Assembly (NCBI GenBank): GCA_047618565.1
Contig: JBLHKW010000009.1
Span: 1 to 54,141, forward strand
DNA from: JBLHKW01 sp047618565
GTDB taxonomy: Bacteria > Planctomycetota > UBA1135 > GCA-002686595
Direction of reading: 5' to 3'
DNA length: 54,141 bases
Numbering within the stretch: position 1 is the first letter of the stretch; the number at the start of each line of letters is the position of its first letter. Below are positions 52,524 through 54,141 of this stretch, piece by piece. The notes under the pieces were generated by a model. The model worked only from the letters and a program-made list of their open reading frames with translations. It made no database searches and was not told the DNA's origin. A program made the translations under genes and the position numbers.

Positions 52524-53947
52524 ACGCCGAGAGCCTCCAGGGATTCTTCAACGACGCCTTCCTGACCGGCGTCTCCCCGATGCTGACGCTGACCGTGGGC
52601 GTGCTGCTTCTGCTCCTGATCGAGATCTTCCCCCAGGGTGACAAGCTACGGCCCATCGTCTTCGTGGCGACGTTGCTGAGCGCTTTCTGGGGCGAGGTAC
52701 TGATCTCCCGCGACCCGATCGGCCCGATCCTCGGCGGCACCTATGCCGCGGACAGCGCCAGCGCGTACTGGGGCATGATCTTCCTGGCCAGCACCCTGAT
52801 CGCGTGGATCTTCGGCCGACGCTACTACAAGACCGATCGCAAGTTCCTCGGTGAGCACGACGTGCTCATGCTCTGCACGCCCATCGGCATGATGTTGATG
52901 GCGGGTGCCGAGGACCTGATCGTCTTCTTCGTGGGCCTCGAACTGCTTTCGATCCCGCTCTACTGCCTGGCCAGCTTCCAGCGCGCGCGCGACCGCTCGG
53001 TCGAGGCTGGCCTGAAGTACTTCGTCCTGGGCGCCTTCGCCGCCGCGCTCTTCCTCTACGGCGCCGCGTTGACCTACATGGATAGCGGCACGCTCTCCAT
53101 GATCGAGCTGCGCGAGCTCGGCATCCACTCGACCCTCGGCCTCACCGGTGTTGGTCTGATGCTCGCCAGCCTGTTCTTCAAGGTCAGCGTCTTCCCCTTC
53201 CACCTCTGGGTCCCGGACGTCTACCAGGGCAGCCCGACTCCGGTCACGACGCTGATGGCCACGGGCACCAAGGCCGCTGGTTTCGCCTTCCTGCTCAAGC
53301 TGATCTTCCTGCTCCCGAGCGGGGCCGCGCCGGTCATCGCCGCGATCGCAGTGATCACCATGGCGGTCGGCAACCTGGGCGCCCTGGTCCAGGAAGACGT
53401 CAAGCGCATGCTGGCCTACTCGGGCATCGCCCACGCGGGCACGCTGTTGCTCGTCGTCGCGGGCGCCCTCGCGGGTGACCCGGAAGGCCAATCCACCGGC
53501 GCAGCCCTGTACTACATGGCGGCCTACGTGTTCACCGCGGGCGGCGCCTTCGGCCTGCTCTCGTGGCTCGAAGCGGACGGTGAACACTTCACCAAGCTCG
53601 AGTCCCTGCGCGGCCTGGCCGGCCGCCGCCCGGGCATCGCCGCTGCACTCACGCTCTTCATGCTCTCCCTCGGCGGCATCCCCGCCACGGGCGGCTTCCT
53701 CGGCAAGTGGTTCGTGTTCTCGGTCGCGGTCCGCTCGGGTCTGACGGGCTTCGCCATCGTCGGCGCCCTGCTCTCCGTCGTCGCGCTCGGCTACTACCTG
53801 CGCGTGATCGTCGCCATGTACATGCAGCCCGAAATCGAGGGCCAGGCACCGCCGATGACGCGCCGCATGTCGGCGTCCCTGGCGACGGGCCTGTGCGTGG
53901 CGATGGTGCTCGCCCTGGGTCTGTTGCCCGGTTTCTTCATCGGCTAG
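52520..53947 (+). CDS. nuoN: NADH-quinone oxidoreductase subunit N
   Basis: The product is 475 residues with ATGA overlap with nuoM. Antiporter-like subunit with VFFVGLELLSIPLYCLASF, FKVSVFPFHLWVPDVYQGSP and AYSGIAHAGTLLLVVAGA. Last gene of the operon. Confidence 0.96.
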   Translation: MNAESLQGFFNDAFLTGVSPMLTLTVGVLLLLLIEIFPQGDKLRPIVFVATLLSAFWGEVLISRDPIGPILGGTYAADSASAYWGMIFLASTLIAWIFGRRYYKTDRKFLGEHDVLMLCTPIGMMLMAGAEDLIVFFVGLELLSIPLYCLASFQRARDRSVEAGLKYFVLGAFAAALFLYGAALTYMDSGTLSMIELRELGIHSTLGLTGVGLMLASLFFKVSVFPFHLWVPDVYQGSPTPVTTLMATGTKAAGFAFLLKLIFLLPSGAAPVIAAIAVITMAVGNLGALVQEDVKRMLAYSGIAHAGTLLLVVAGALAGDPEGQSTGAALYYMAAYVFTAGGAFGLLSWLEADGEHFTKLESLRGLAGRRPGIAAALTLFMLSLGGIPATGGFLGKWFVFSVAVRSGLTGFAIVGALLSVVALGYYLRVIVAMYMQPEIEGQAPPMTRRMSASLATGLCVAMVLALGLLPGFFIG

Positions 53948-53994
53948 GACAGCGTCGCGCATGGCCATACACGCGCCGTGCTCCGGGCCACGGC

Positions 53995-54020
53995 CGCTGC
54001 CGCTGAAGAGGTCGGCAGCG
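53995..54020. terminator. Hairpin at the end of the nuo operon
   Basis: CGCTGCCG (53995-54002) pairs with CGGCAGCG (54013-54020) across a 10-base loop, 48 bp after the nuoN stop and 8 bp before the end of the convergent gene. There is no T-run, so terminator activity is tentative. Confidence 0.4.
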
Positions 54021-54027
54021 AACCGGA

Positions 54028-54141
54028 TCAGAAGTGGTAGACGAGGCTCAGGATCAACGCGTTGTCGAAGCCCCGCTGTCCACCGATCGGAAACGGGTAT
54101 CCGCCTCGAATCCCGTAGCTTCCGTTGAGTGCGTAGCTGAG
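54028..54141 (-). CDS. Outer-membrane beta-barrel protein, C-terminal fragment
   Basis: Thirty-seven residues are visible before the stop. The pattern of alternating residues in the last strand and the C-terminal Phe (NALILSLVYHF) match the outer-membrane assembly signal. Upstream strand segments (LSYALNGSYGIRGGYPFP) also look barrel-like. The start lies beyond the window. Supports a diderm cell plan. Confidence 0.6.
   Translation of the reverse strand, partial: LSYALNGSYGIRGGYPFPIGGQRGFDNALILSLVYHF

Overview
The window looks like a chromosome segment from a high-GC, free-living, respiring Gram-negative-type bacterium, most likely a Planctomycetota. The evidence for that is a secreted nidogen-domain protein with a Cys/Trp-rich C-terminal domain ending in a WYRD...NGYCVSF-like motif (typical of secreted proteins in some planctomycete lineages such as the Saltatorellus/Poly30 group), a large set of lipoproteins, a DUF1573 protein, a redoxin-cytochrome-monooxygenase fusion and a full Bat operon. 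The lineage call is inference; no rRNA, tRNA, phage, plasmid or CRISPR locus was seen.

Layout. (1) 1-5006: a membrane-anchored M28 peptidase-like protein cut by the window edge, an ArsC-family reductase plus a small lipoprotein, a short GlpD-type dehydrogenase on the + strand, a plant-type [2Fe-2S] ferredoxin and a sulfatase-fold lipoprotein-like protein. (2) 5063-13794 (minus strand): an eight-gene aerotolerance-type operon read moxR, DUF58, DUF4381-like, batA, batB, batC, batD, batE. The genes from the DUF4381-like one to batE are chained by 4-bp stop/start overlaps. (3) 14003-17686: an RTX-repeat lipoprotein, a 129-bp MITE-like element, the nidogen-domain protein, a strong hairpin terminator and a zinc-ribbon protein. 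(4) 17788-23390: a small lipoprotein and a monooxygenase-fold protein, then on the + strand a DUF5666-type lipoprotein, the redoxin-cytochrome-copper monooxygenase fusion and msrB, facing a lytic transglycosylase. (5) 23449-36541 (minus strand): a large HEAT-repeat protein, recG, and a same-strand cluster of ABC ATPase, ABC permease, DUF1573, GT-C membrane protein and GH113-like lipoprotein. (6) 36624-40359: a repeat-rich lipoprotein and a von Willebrand A protein. (7) 40614-53947: a complete 14-gene respiratory complex I operon, nuoA to nuoN, followed by a hairpin and the last codons of a convergent outer-membrane barrel gene.

How they fit together. Complex I, the ferredoxin, GlpD and the cytochrome/copper fusion point to aerobic electron transport. 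MsrB, the ArsC-like reductase and the Bat operon fit envelope stress and redox repair. Many products carry signal peptides or lipoboxes, so much of the window serves the envelope.

The most unusual pattern is repeated loss of canonical active-site residues in recognisable enzyme folds: the M28-like protein (metal-bridging Asp and catalytic Glu), the sulfatase-like protein (nucleophile and Asp-His pair), the ABC ATPase (Walker A Gly, Q-loop, signature, D-loop and H-loop) and, less certainly, the GH113-like protein (acid/base Glu) and the RTX lipoprotein (EEILH in place of HExxH). The reading frames are intact, so these look like retained pseudoenzymes rather than decaying genes. The ABC/DUF1573/GT-C/GH113 cluster is the best candidate here for an undescribed envelope system.
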